A DNA stretch of 64,000 nt from Nonomuraea fuscirosea. GTDB taxonomy: Bacteria; Actinomycetota; Actinomycetes; Streptosporangiales; Streptosporangiaceae. Below the pieces are notes generated by a model. It had not been told where the DNA came from, did no database searches, and was given only the letters and a program-made list of their open reading frames with translations. Shown one piece after another: positions 50,349-57,254 of this stretch (position 1 is its first letter; each line of letters opens with the position of its first letter). The position numbers and the translations under genes were made by a program. The stretch lies in the NCBI RefSeq assembly GCF_003001935.1, contig NZ_PVNG01000022.1:124001-188000 (forward strand), given 5' to 3'.

Positions 50349-50912
50349 TCAGCCGCCGGAGGGCGCTCCGGCCGCGGCGTCGTCGGCGGACTTGTCGGGG
50401 ACCACGGTGAGGCTGACGAGGTGGCGGGTGCGGCCGTCGCCGGGTCCGTTGCCCGTGCGGCGGGTCACCACGGCCTCGATCTCCGCGGCCAGCTCGGCGC
50501 ACTCCTCCTCGCTCAGCCAGACCGCGGCCTGGCGGCAGAGCAGCCCCTCGCGGGCGGGGTCGGCGTCGTCGCGGGCGAGATAGCGGTCCACGTCGGCCAT
50601 CAGAGCCCCGCTGAACAGGGCGAAGGCGCGCTGATAGTCGTCCTTGGTCATGCTCGAACGCTCCTCCGCGTCCAGGAGCGACCTGTCCCCGCGGACCCGG
50701 TAACCGCGTTCGACCACGCCGCGGACCCGTCTCTCGCTCACCACCTCCAGGAAACCGGCCTCGGCGAGGGCGGCGACGTGCCGGTACATGGTGGCCGGGG
50801 CGATGTCGGGCAGCCGCTCGCGCAACTGGGCCGTGGTCAGCTCGTCGGCGCCGAGCATGGTCTGCATGATGCGCAGTCGTACGGGATGGAGCAGATGATG
50901 TGCGGTTGCCAT
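50349..50912 (-). CDS. Winged-helix transcriptional regulator (ArsR-like)
   Basis: A 187-residue regulator. Residues 1-70 form a winged helix with HHLLHPVRLRIMQTMLGADELTTAQL and the recognition helix in IAPATMYRHVAALAEAGFL. The C-terminal part (80-170) is helical (YQRAFALFSGALMADVDRYL) and may bind an effector or form the dimer. Subfamilies of this kind usually repress a neighbouring gene. It is divergent from an alpha/beta hydrolase across 62 bp containing a 40-bp nested dyad, so it probably controls both. Confidence 0.88.
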   Translation of the reverse strand: MATAHHLLHPVRLRIMQTMLGADELTTAQLRERLPDIAPATMYRHVAALAEAGFLEVVSERRVRGVVERGYRVRGDRSLLDAEERSSMTKDDYQRAFALFSGALMADVDRYLARDDADPAREGLLCRQAAVWLSEEECAELAAEIEAVVTRRTGNGPGDGRTRHLVSLTVVPDKSADDAAAGAPSGG

Positions 50913-50918
50913 GTGCCC

Positions 50919-50958
50919 ATGTTCTCATGTTTGATAGCATTATCGAAATCGAGAACAT
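50919..50958. promoter_or_regulatory. 40-bp nested dyad in the regulator/hydrolase divergent promoter
   Basis: Outer arms ATGTTCTC (50919-50926) and GAGAACAT (50951-50958) and inner arms GATA (50933-50936) and TATC (50941-50944) share one exact centre between 50938 and 50939. The A/T-rich inner part looks like overlapping -10 regions. It is the likely operator for the winged-helix protein. Confidence 0.65.
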
Positions 50959-50974
50959 TCGGAAAGGCGCAGCC

Positions 50975-51913
50975 ATGCCCGAGATCGACATGACAGTGAC
51001 GGCTGACGACGGAATCTCCCTGGCCGGCACCCTGACCCTCCCCGCCGGGCCGGGCCCGTACCCCGCCGTGCTGCTGCTGCACGGCTCGGGCCCGCTCGAC
51101 CGCGACGGCAACACCCGCAAGGCCGCCATGAACCTCGGCCGGCCGCTGGCGGAGGCGCTGGCGGCGGCGGGCATCGCCACGCTGCGCTACGACCGGCGCG
51201 GCACCGGCGCCACCCCCGGCGCCTGGCGCGCCGCCGGTTTCGTCGGCAACCGCCAGGACGCCGCCGCGGCCCTGCGCGCGCTGCGGGCCCACCCCGCCGT
51301 CCTGGCCGAGGCCGTCGGCGTCGTCGGCCACAGCGAGGGCGCGACCCACGCCATGGCGCTCGCCGCGCACCACGGGGCCCGCGCCGCGGTGCTGCTGGCG
51401 GGGTACGCGGGCTCGGGTGAGGACGCCCTGCGCAGGCAGGCGCGCTCGGTCGCCCAGAGCCTGCCCGCGCCCTTACGAGCGCTGCTGCCCTCCCTGGCCG
51501 GCCGACTGATCGCCCGGGTCAAGAAGACCCGCACGGACGTGGCCCGCGTCGCCGGGGCCCCGGTCAACGCCCGGTGGATGCGCGAGTTGTTCGTCCACGA
51601 CAGCCGCGACGACCTCGCCGCCATCCGCGTACCCGTCCTGGCCGTCACCGGCGACAAGGACCTCCAGGTCGACCCGGACGATCTCGACGTGGTGCGCCGG
51701 CTGGTGCCGGGCCGGACGGAGGTCCACCGCGTCCCCGACCTCACCCACATCCTGCGCCGTGACCCCGGGCGGCCCACGCTCGCCTCCTACCGCCGCCTCC
51801 TGCGCGAGCCGGTCGACCCCGGCGTGCTCGCCCTCGTGGCCGGCTGGCTGGACCGCAACCTCGCCGCCGCCCCCGCCCGGCGGCCCGCCACGGAGCGGAC
51901 GATCCCCTCCTGA
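50975..51913 (+). CDS. Alpha/beta hydrolase
   Basis: A 312-residue hydrolase. The oxyanion region is VLLLHGSGPLDRDGN, the nucleophile elbow GVVGHSEGATHA (G-H-S-E-G), the acid is probably in VLAVTGDKDLQVDPDD, and the catalytic His is in VPDLTHILRRDPG. This is the arrangement of dienelactone-hydrolase/acyl-peptidase-like hydrolases of the YpfH or EstD type. No signal peptide is seen. The substrate is unknown. ATG 50975 has GGAAAGG upstream. It is divergent from, and probably controlled by, the winged-helix regulator. Confidence 0.88.
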   Translation: MPEIDMTVTADDGISLAGTLTLPAGPGPYPAVLLLHGSGPLDRDGNTRKAAMNLGRPLAEALAAAGIATLRYDRRGTGATPGAWRAAGFVGNRQDAAAALRALRAHPAVLAEAVGVVGHSEGATHAMALAAHHGARAAVLLAGYAGSGEDALRRQARSVAQSLPAPLRALLPSLAGRLIARVKKTRTDVARVAGAPVNARWMRELFVHDSRDDLAAIRVPVLAVTGDKDLQVDPDDLDVVRRLVPGRTEVHRVPDLTHILRRDPGRPTLASYRRLLREPVDPGVLALVAGWLDRNLAAAPARRPATERTIPS

Positions 51914-52009
51914 CCCCCACGTACGGGAGGCCCTCAGCAGGGGCGGAAAGCGCGTTTAGAAGCGTGACACGGGGCACGGGCACACACCACATCGTCGTAA
52001 GGAGATGGG

Positions 52010-52255
52010 ATGCAGCCCCTAGAGAAGGTCACAGCGCTGGGAATGAGCCTGGCGAGCGGAGCGCTGGCGGTCGCGCTCGCCAAGAAGGTGTGGACGCTGG
52101 CCACCGGGCAGGACGAGGCCCCCGACGCCGAGGACCTCGATCGCGGCTGGACGGAGGTCCTCGTCGCGGCGGCCGTGCAAGGCGCGATCTTCGGCCTGGT
52201 CAGGGCCGCGGTGCAACGTACGGGCGCCAGGACCTTCCAGCGTCGCGGCCGCTAG
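52010..52255 (+). CDS. DUF4235 family protein
   Basis: An 81-residue protein with two hydrophobic segments (GMSLASGALAVALAKKVWTLAT and VLVAAAVQGAIFGLVRAAVQR) joined by an acidic stretch, the exact layout of the actinobacterial DUF4235 family. The function of the family is unknown; it is probably an integral membrane protein. AAGGAG lies upstream of ATG 52010. It is followed 41 nt later by a truncated hemoglobin gene on the same strand. Confidence 0.85.
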   Translation: MQPLEKVTALGMSLASGALAVALAKKVWTLATGQDEAPDAEDLDRGWTEVLVAAAVQGAIFGLVRAAVQRTGARTFQRRGR

Positions 52256-52296
52256 AAAGCCTGGCCCGACCCAGGCGCGCGTGTGACCCTGGAGTC

Positions 52297-52734
52297 ATGG
52301 AGACCTTATTCGAGCACGCGGGCGGCCAGGACAAGCTGCACGAGTTCATCGAGATCTTCTACCGCAGCCTGCTGGCCGACCCGCTGCTCCAGCCGCTCTT
52401 CGGCGCGGGCAGGGCCACCCACGTCGATCATCTGACCGCCTTCACGGTGGAGACCTTCGGCGGCCCCGACACCTTCTCCGCCGAGATGGGCGGGTTCCCG
52501 CTGCTCATCCGCGCCCACCGGGGGCTGCGGATCACCGAGGAGCAGCGGCTGCGCTTCGTCGAGTTGTACATGGCGGCCGCCGACCGCGCGGGCCTGCCCG
52601 ACGACGAGCCGTTCCGGGCCGCCCTGCGCTCGCACGTGGAGTTCGGCACCGAGGTGGCCAAACAGAACTCCCACGCCGAGACCGACGATCAGCTCCATCC
52701 CCTGCGGGAGGTGCCGCTCTGGGGGTGGGAATGA
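52297..52734 (+). CDS. Truncated hemoglobin, group II-like
   Basis: A 145-residue 2-on-2 globin. GGQDKLHEFIEIFYRSLLADP covers helices A-B, THVDHLTAFTVETFGGP the E helix region, and FPLLIRAHRGLRITEEQRL carries the proximal heme histidine (RAHxxxxI). The tail HVEFGTEVAKQNSHAE and LWGW is typical of a common actinobacterial group II branch. Roles proposed for such proteins are oxygen or NO handling. GGAG lies only 2 nt before the ATG, too close to serve as a normal ribosome binding site, so translation may use a leaderless transcript or the upstream gene. Confidence 0.9.
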   Translation: METLFEHAGGQDKLHEFIEIFYRSLLADPLLQPLFGAGRATHVDHLTAFTVETFGGPDTFSAEMGGFPLLIRAHRGLRITEEQRLRFVELYMAAADRAGLPDDEPFRAALRSHVEFGTEVAKQNSHAETDDQLHPLREVPLWGWE

Positions 52735-52740
52735 CGGGGG

Positions 52741-53025
52741 TCAGGCCTGGCCGTCGGTGAGCCAGTCGGGGTAGCTGTCGATGTCGTGGGTGACCGGCTC
52801 GGCCGCGACGGGCGCGTCGGGGGACGCGCGTCTGATGTGCCGCTCCAGGGCGGCGACCTGCGGGCCGGCCGCGATGAACGTGAGCTGCCAGGCGGTCGCC
52901 TCGCGACCGGGCGCCTCGGCGATGTCGATCGACGTCGCCAGGCCGGAGAAGAGGATGCCGTGAGCCAACTCGGCCGCCTGCTCGCGGCCTCCGATCGTGG
53001 TATGGACCTCGAAGAATTCCGCCAT
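52741..53025 (-). CDS. CutA-like divalent cation tolerance protein
   Basis: A 94-residue protein with the CutA1 outline: FFEVHTTIGGREQAAELAHGIL at the start, a strand ending LATSIDIAEA, WQLTFIAAGPQVAALERHIR, and PVTHDIDSYPDWL at the end, where CutA has its P-V...YLxWL motif. CutA proteins form small trimers; a metal role is debated. The similarity is moderate because the central hairpin is shorter, so a divergent or related ferredoxin-like protein is possible. It is convergent with the globin gene, with 6 bp between stop codons. Confidence 0.7.
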   Translation of the reverse strand: MAEFFEVHTTIGGREQAAELAHGILFSGLATSIDIAEAPGREATAWQLTFIAAGPQVAALERHIRRASPDAPVAAEPVTHDIDSYPDWLTDGQA

Positions 53026-53261
53026 GAGGTCGTCCTTAACGGGGAGGTGACGGGCCTCACCTTACCCGCCGAATGTGCGGTGAGCGGTCATTCGCCGGGA
53101 AAGTCCACATGGTGAGCGTGGCGGACCCGCGCCGACTGGTCGACGCCCATGCACTCCCTTCCTGCGCATGGTGAAGGAGGTCGAACGGCGTCCACCGATG
53201 ATGCACAATGTGAACGATCGATTACTGAGTGTGATCGGTCGGCATCGTCGAGAGGGGACCC

Positions 53262-53855
53262 ATGAACGCGGCCTGCATCCTCGCACTCGCCACGACGGCG
53301 GGCACCCCGCTCCTGGCCCCGGCACTCGCACCCGCTCCACCACCGGCCCTCGCGCCGGCAGTGGTCAGGACCCCGATGTCGGCCCCGGCGCCGGCTGCCG
53401 CGTTGACGTGTGCCGTCTCCACGCCGACCGGGCGGCCGGTGACCTTCGCGCCCAAGGTCGGGCTGACGCCACGGCGGGTGACGGCGCGAGCCGATCTTGA
53501 GCTCACCGGGTGCTCGTCGCCCGACGGTTCGGCCGCGTACCTGCGTTCGGGCTGGGCCGTCGTGAAGGCCGAGGCGCGGGCGTCCTGCGCCAGCGCCCGT
53601 CAGGTGCGCGGCCGGGCGGTGGTCACCTGGTTCGGCGCCGACGGCCGTCCCGTCGGCACCTCCCGGCTGCGCGTCCGCGCCGACCGCCTCGTGGCCCAGC
53701 GCCCGGCCGACACGCTGCTGACCGGCGACGTCGCGGCGGGCCTGCTCGTGGGAGAACGCGTCCAGGGCGGCATCTCGCCCGCCACCGCCCTGCTCGACTG
53801 CGCCACCAGAGGCATGGCCGCCCTCCCGGGCAACGGCCGCATCACCTTCAGCTGA
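53262..53855 (+). CDS. Secreted hypothetical protein
   Basis: A 197-residue exported protein not recognised as any family. A signal peptide is followed by a Pro/Ala-rich stretch (LAPALAPAPPPALAPAVV). The mature part (about 48-197) is beta-rich with cysteines at LTCAV, ELTGCSS, ASCASA and LLDCAT, which could form two disulfides. The start at 53262 has GAGAGGGG upstream. It is convergent with the D-Ala-D-Ala carboxypeptidase gene across a 24-bp repeat array. Confidence 0.7.
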   Translation: MNAACILALATTAGTPLLAPALAPAPPPALAPAVVRTPMSAPAPAAALTCAVSTPTGRPVTFAPKVGLTPRRVTARADLELTGCSSPDGSAAYLRSGWAVVKAEARASCASARQVRGRAVVTWFGADGRPVGTSRLRVRADRLVAQRPADTLLTGDVAAGLLVGERVQGGISPATALLDCATRGMAALPGNGRITFS

Positions 53856-53873
53856 TCCCCGACCTCACCCGGC

Positions 53874-53987
53874 CTCGACCTGGCCCCGGTCCCGGATCTC
53901 GACCTGGCCCCGGTCCCGGATCTCGACCTGGCCCCGGTCCCGGATCCCGACCTGGCCTCGGTCCCGGGCCTCACCCCGGTCCCGGAC
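53874..53987. repeat. 24-bp tandem repeat, nearly five units, between convergent genes
   Basis: Units 53874-53897, 53898-53921 and 53922-53945 are identical, unit 53946-53969 has diverged slightly, and an 18-bp partial unit ends at 53987. The unit contains CTGGCCCCGGTCCCGGA. No spacers are present and no gene appears to use it. It has the look of a young slippage-made minisatellite. Confidence 0.9.
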
Positions 53988-54043
53988 CTCGCACCATCGC
54001 CCGGCCTCGCCGTCGGTTCACCAGGCCGGAGGCTCGTCGTCGG

Positions 54044-54889
54044 TCAGCCGAAGGCGATCTGTTCGGCGGCGTAGTCGAGGAGGCGTTCGGCGGTGCTGAA
54101 GCGGCGTTCGTTCTGGTCGTCGAGCAGGACGCCCACGACCTTGCGCCCGTTGCGCTCCCCGGCGAACAGCAGGCAGTGCCCCGCCGCGTTCGTGTAGCCG
54201 GTCTTCACGCCCAGCACCCCGTCCGCCCGCGACAGCAGCTTGTTGGTGTTGGTCCAGGTGTGCTTGCGGTGCACCTTCGTCTTGCTCACCTTGTGCGTCC
54301 TGCTGCTCACGACGGAGGTGAACGTGCCGTTCTCCAGCGCGTGCTGCGCGAGCTTGGCCTGGTCGAAGGCCGTCGAGTAGCCGCCGTTGGCGGGGGTCGG
54401 CATGCCGTCCGCGTTCGTGTAGCGGGTGTTCGTCAGGCCGAGCGAGCGGGCGGTGCGGTTCATCTTGGCGACGAACGCCTCCTTGCCGGGGCCGTAGTGC
54501 CGGGCCAGGGCGTTGGCCGCGTCCGCCCCGGAGGGGAGCATGAGCGCGTACAGCAGGTCGTTGACCGTGAACCGCTCGCCCTTCTTCAGCCCCGCCGTGG
54601 CCGCGCCGCCACGGGCGGCGTACTTGACGTCGGTCGCGCTGATCGTGATCGTGTCGCTCAGCCGGGCCTCGCGCAGCACGACGTACGCCGTCATGACCTT
54701 GACCAGGCTGGCCACCGGGACCCGCCGCGTCTCCCGCTTGCCGAAGTGGACCGTTCCGGCGGAATCGACGACGTACGCCTCCTTGGCGCCCACCTTCGGA
54801 GCCTCCGCGGCCATGGCGGGAGCGGATACCCCCACAACCACGGCGACTACCGCAGAACTGATCAAACCCGCTATACGCATGCCCAACAT
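54044..54889 (-). CDS. D-alanyl-D-alanine carboxypeptidase
   Basis: A 281-residue exported penicillin-binding enzyme that trims the last D-Ala from peptidoglycan stems. The signal peptide ends near residue 28 (APAMAAEA). Catalytic motifs are S61-L-V-K and K229-T-G (LGVKTGYTNAAG). The middle SxN motif is S120-G-A in LPSGADAANALA, so the usual Asn is Ala, as in some actinobacterial relatives. No C-terminal amphipathic anchor is visible, so the enzyme may be freely secreted. ATG 54889 and 54880 are both possible starts; neither has a clear ribosome binding site. Confidence 0.9.
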   Translation of the reverse strand: MLGMRIAGLISSAVVAVVVGVSAPAMAAEAPKVGAKEAYVVDSAGTVHFGKRETRRVPVASLVKVMTAYVVLREARLSDTITISATDVKYAARGGAATAGLKKGERFTVNDLLYALMLPSGADAANALARHYGPGKEAFVAKMNRTARSLGLTNTRYTNADGMPTPANGGYSTAFDQAKLAQHALENGTFTSVVSSRTHKVSKTKVHRKHTWTNTNKLLSRADGVLGVKTGYTNAAGHCLLFAGERNGRKVVGVLLDDQNERRFSTAERLLDYAAEQIAFG

Positions 54890-54990
54890 GGTGACAGGAG
54901 ATCGAGGCTTCGTTTGCTCAACACGGCCATGCGGCACCATCAGATGGGGGTAAATCTCTGATAGATCCGATATGGCGGGGGGAGGCCACC

Positions 54991-55191
54991 ATGGCGGGAA
55001 GATTCATCATCAGTAGGGATGAGCAGGGCGGATACCGTTTCGCGTTGATCGCGAACAACGGGCAGACACTGGCGGTGGGGGAGGGGTTCCCGAGCAAGGT
55101 GGCATGCGTGAACGGCATAGAAACCGTCCGCAGGAACGCTCCCGGCGCCCCCATCGAGGACCCGAACGGCCAGGAGATCCAGGACGCGTAG
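54991..55191 (+). CDS. YegP/DUF1508 family protein
   Basis: A 66-residue protein with one DUF1508 unit: RFIISRDEQGGYRFALIANNGQ, then GEGFPSKVACVNGIETVRRN and a short acidic end. Many bacterial members, such as YegP, carry two units in tandem; this is the single-unit form. The function is unknown. A strong G-rich site (GGGGGGAGG) lies upstream of ATG 54991. The next gene begins 36 nt later on the same strand but seems to have its own promoter. Confidence 0.9.
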   Translation: MAGRFIISRDEQGGYRFALIANNGQTLAVGEGFPSKVACVNGIETVRRNAPGAPIEDPNGQEIQDA

Positions 55192-55214
55192 CGGAGTCCG
55201 GCGAGCGGCTCCGT

Positions 55215-55226
55215 TACGGTGCGGTC
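55215..55226 (+). promoter_or_regulatory. Leaderless -10 element for the hydrolase at 55227
   Basis: TACGGT (55215-55220), 6 nt, then ATG at 55227. No ribosome binding site is present in the 25 nt upstream. Confidence 0.55.
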
Positions 55227-55925
55227 ATGGTGGATTTCGTACTGGTCGCGGGCGCGCGGCTCGGGGCGTGGGCATGGGACGACGTGGTGCCGCGGCTGCG
55301 CGCGGCCGGTCATGGCGTTCATCCGCTGACACTGTCCGGCCTCGCCGACAAGCGGGGTGTGCCGGCCGGGCAGCGGACCCACGTCCAGGACATCGTGGAC
55401 GAGGTCGAGCGTCACGACCTGCGCGACGTCGTCCTGGTGGGTCACAGCTACTCGGGCATCCCCGTCGGCCAGGCCGCGCAGCGGATCGGTGACCGGCTCG
55501 CCCACGTGGTCTTCGTCGATTCCAGCGTGCCGGCCGACGGCGAGGCGTTCGTCTCCGCCTGGCCGGACGGCGGGGCGCAGATGAGGGCCTTGATCGCCGA
55601 GAACGGAGGGTTCTGGCCGGTCGCGCCCGCGGCCCACTTCGACGGCCACGGCCTCACCGATGAGCAGATCGCCCGGATCACGGCCGGATCGACGCCGCAC
55701 CCGGGCGCCACGCTGACCGAGCCCGCCGTGCTGCCCCGGCCCCTTGACGAACTCCCCGCGACGTACATCCTGTGCCTGCTCGCCGGAGCCGAGCCCAGCG
55801 GCGAGGTGGTCGAGCTGCTGGCCGGCGGGCACTGGCGGCTGGTCGAGATGGACACCGGCCACTGGCCCATGTTCTCCCAGCCACGCGAACTGGCGCGGAT
55901 CTTCCTCGAAGCGGCCGCGGACTGA
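55227..55925 (+). CDS. Alpha/beta hydrolase (plant-esterase-like)
   Basis: A 232-residue hydrolase of the small EstC/methylesterase-like group. FVLVAGARLGAWAWDDVVPRL is the oxyanion region (G-A-x-x-G-A-W), VVLVGHSYSGIPVGQ the nucleophile elbow, VFVDSSVPADGEAF follows it, and MDTGHWPMFSQPREL carries the catalytic His near the end. The substrate is unknown; relatives hydrolyse esters or hydroxynitriles. The start lacks a ribosome binding site and is probably leaderless. Confidence 0.88.
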   Translation: MVDFVLVAGARLGAWAWDDVVPRLRAAGHGVHPLTLSGLADKRGVPAGQRTHVQDIVDEVERHDLRDVVLVGHSYSGIPVGQAAQRIGDRLAHVVFVDSSVPADGEAFVSAWPDGGAQMRALIAENGGFWPVAPAAHFDGHGLTDEQIARITAGSTPHPGATLTEPAVLPRPLDELPATYILCLLAGAEPSGEVVELLAGGHWRLVEMDTGHWPMFSQPRELARIFLEAAAD

Positions 55926-55951
55926 CTCCGGGCATCCCTTCGCCGGTCGGC

Positions 55952-56479
55952 TCAGGAGGCGAGGGCCTGGTCCTCGGCGGCGCGGCGGCGGCGTCTGCGC
56001 CGGACCGTGAGCCAGGCGACGAGCGCGACGACCGCCACGGCCGCGATCGCGGCCGTCAGCGGGGAGCGGGCGGCCAGTTCCAGCCAGCCCCACACGAGCG
56101 CCGCGAGGCCGAACCACCAGATGGGCGCCCAGGTCAGGCAGCCCAGCGCGCTGGCGACCACGTACCAGGGATAGGAGACGCGCAGCGCCCCCGCCACCCA
56201 GGGCAGCGTGTGGCGCAGCATGGGCACCCAGAAGCAGCCGTAGACGGCCAGCGCGCCCCAGCGCTCGACGACGCGCTCGATCTTGGCGATGCGGTCGCGG
56301 CCGAGCCTGACGCCGACGCGCGAGTCGTAGAGCTTCTCGCCCAGCCGGCGGCCGACCCAGTAGTAGACCTGGAAGGCGCCGAAGAGGGCCAGGATCAGGA
56401 TGGCGCCCACGAGCCAGTAGGGCATCCCCAGGAAGAACGGCTCCGTCGGAGCGGGGACGGCGATCCTCGCGCGCCACAT
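55952..56479 (-). CDS. DedA/SNARE-associated-like membrane protein
   Basis: A 175-residue membrane protein with four or five helices. The order FQVYYWVGRRLGEKLYDSRVG, ERVVERWGALAVYGCFWVPMLRHTLPWVAGALRVSYPWYVVAS follows the DedA fold (G-R-x-x-G, then F-x-R-F/P-x-x-R-x-x-x-x-x-x-A-G). The C-terminus is a further helix and a basic tail. DedA proteins are membrane lipid transporters or scaffolds that affect envelope homeostasis. It stands alone, convergent with the hydrolase gene. Confidence 0.82.
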   Translation of the reverse strand: MWRARIAVPAPTEPFFLGMPYWLVGAILILALFGAFQVYYWVGRRLGEKLYDSRVGVRLGRDRIAKIERVVERWGALAVYGCFWVPMLRHTLPWVAGALRVSYPWYVVASALGCLTWAPIWWFGLAALVWGWLELAARSPLTAAIAAVAVVALVAWLTVRRRRRRRAAEDQALAS

Positions 56480-56646
56480 GGCCGGCCCACCACCCCTCCA
56501 CGATCCTTAGGTCAGGCTTACCTTATTTCAGCGGCGATCGCGGTGCCACACCGGGTTGCAAGCCTCCCGCAAAGGGTGCAACCGGCCGACAACCAGCACT
56601 CAACCACCCGGCCCCACTCTAAGGGTGAGCAAAAGGGGTGTTGACG

Positions 56647-57165
56647 ATGCCGACCAGAAGCGCAGCCGTCCTGGCCAGTGGAACCACGAACGCCGCCAAG
56701 CTGTTCATCGCGGCCCTCGCCTTCACCAGCGCGTACGTCGGCTTCTCCGCCTACAGCAGCGCCGGCTCCGCGGCCGTGCCGGCCGGCCCGGTCACCACGG
56801 TCACCCTGGCGGCCCGCGAGGTGCCCGTCACCGAGGACATCACCACCGCCGCCGTGGCGGGCAAGGTCACCGTGAACGTCCTGGCCGACGGTCAGGCCGG
56901 CTGCGTCAAGTCGTACGTGGCCCGCAGCCTGCTCATCAACCCCGACCCCGACCAGGGCGTCACCTACCGCTGGCGGCTGACCCGCTGGAGCCCGGCCACC
57001 AAGACCTGGCGCACCTACCTGTCCGACCACGACGGCACCGCCGCGGCCGAGCAGACCGTCCAGTGGCGGCCCCGGGTCACCGGCAACCCGGGCTGGTACC
57101 GCGTCGAGCTGAAGGTCCAGGGCGCCGACCCGATCAACAGCGACCGCTTCCAGGTCACCTGCTGA
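56647..57165 (+). CDS. Exported hypothetical protein
   Basis: A 172-residue protein with an N-terminal hydrophobic segment (AAKLFIAALAFTSAYVGFSAY) that could be a signal peptide or anchor. The rest (about 50-172) looks like a single beta-sandwich with one central and one terminal cysteine (GQAGCVKSYV ... FQVTC) and many Trp residues (TYRWRLTRWSP, QTVQWRP, GWYRVEL). No family is recognised; the fold outline recalls small Ig-like domains. AAAGGGG lies upstream of ATG 56647; an in-frame GTG at 56638 is possible. Confidence 0.65.
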   Translation: MPTRSAAVLASGTTNAAKLFIAALAFTSAYVGFSAYSSAGSAAVPAGPVTTVTLAAREVPVTEDITTAAVAGKVTVNVLADGQAGCVKSYVARSLLINPDPDQGVTYRWRLTRWSPATKTWRTYLSDHDGTAAAEQTVQWRPRVTGNPGWYRVELKVQGADPINSDRFQVTC

Positions 57166-57254
57166 CCGACCGCCCCGGCCCGGTCCCCCGAGGAGCTCCG
57201 AGCCGGCCGCCCGGCTTCGTGCCCGCGTGATCTCCTGACCGGCCGCCCGGCCGG

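Noticed and set aside
53874..53987. Possible short gene encoding a Pro/Gly/Arg-rich repeat peptide
   Set aside because: No ribosome binding site or plausible start, and either strand gives only low-complexity peptides between two convergent genes.
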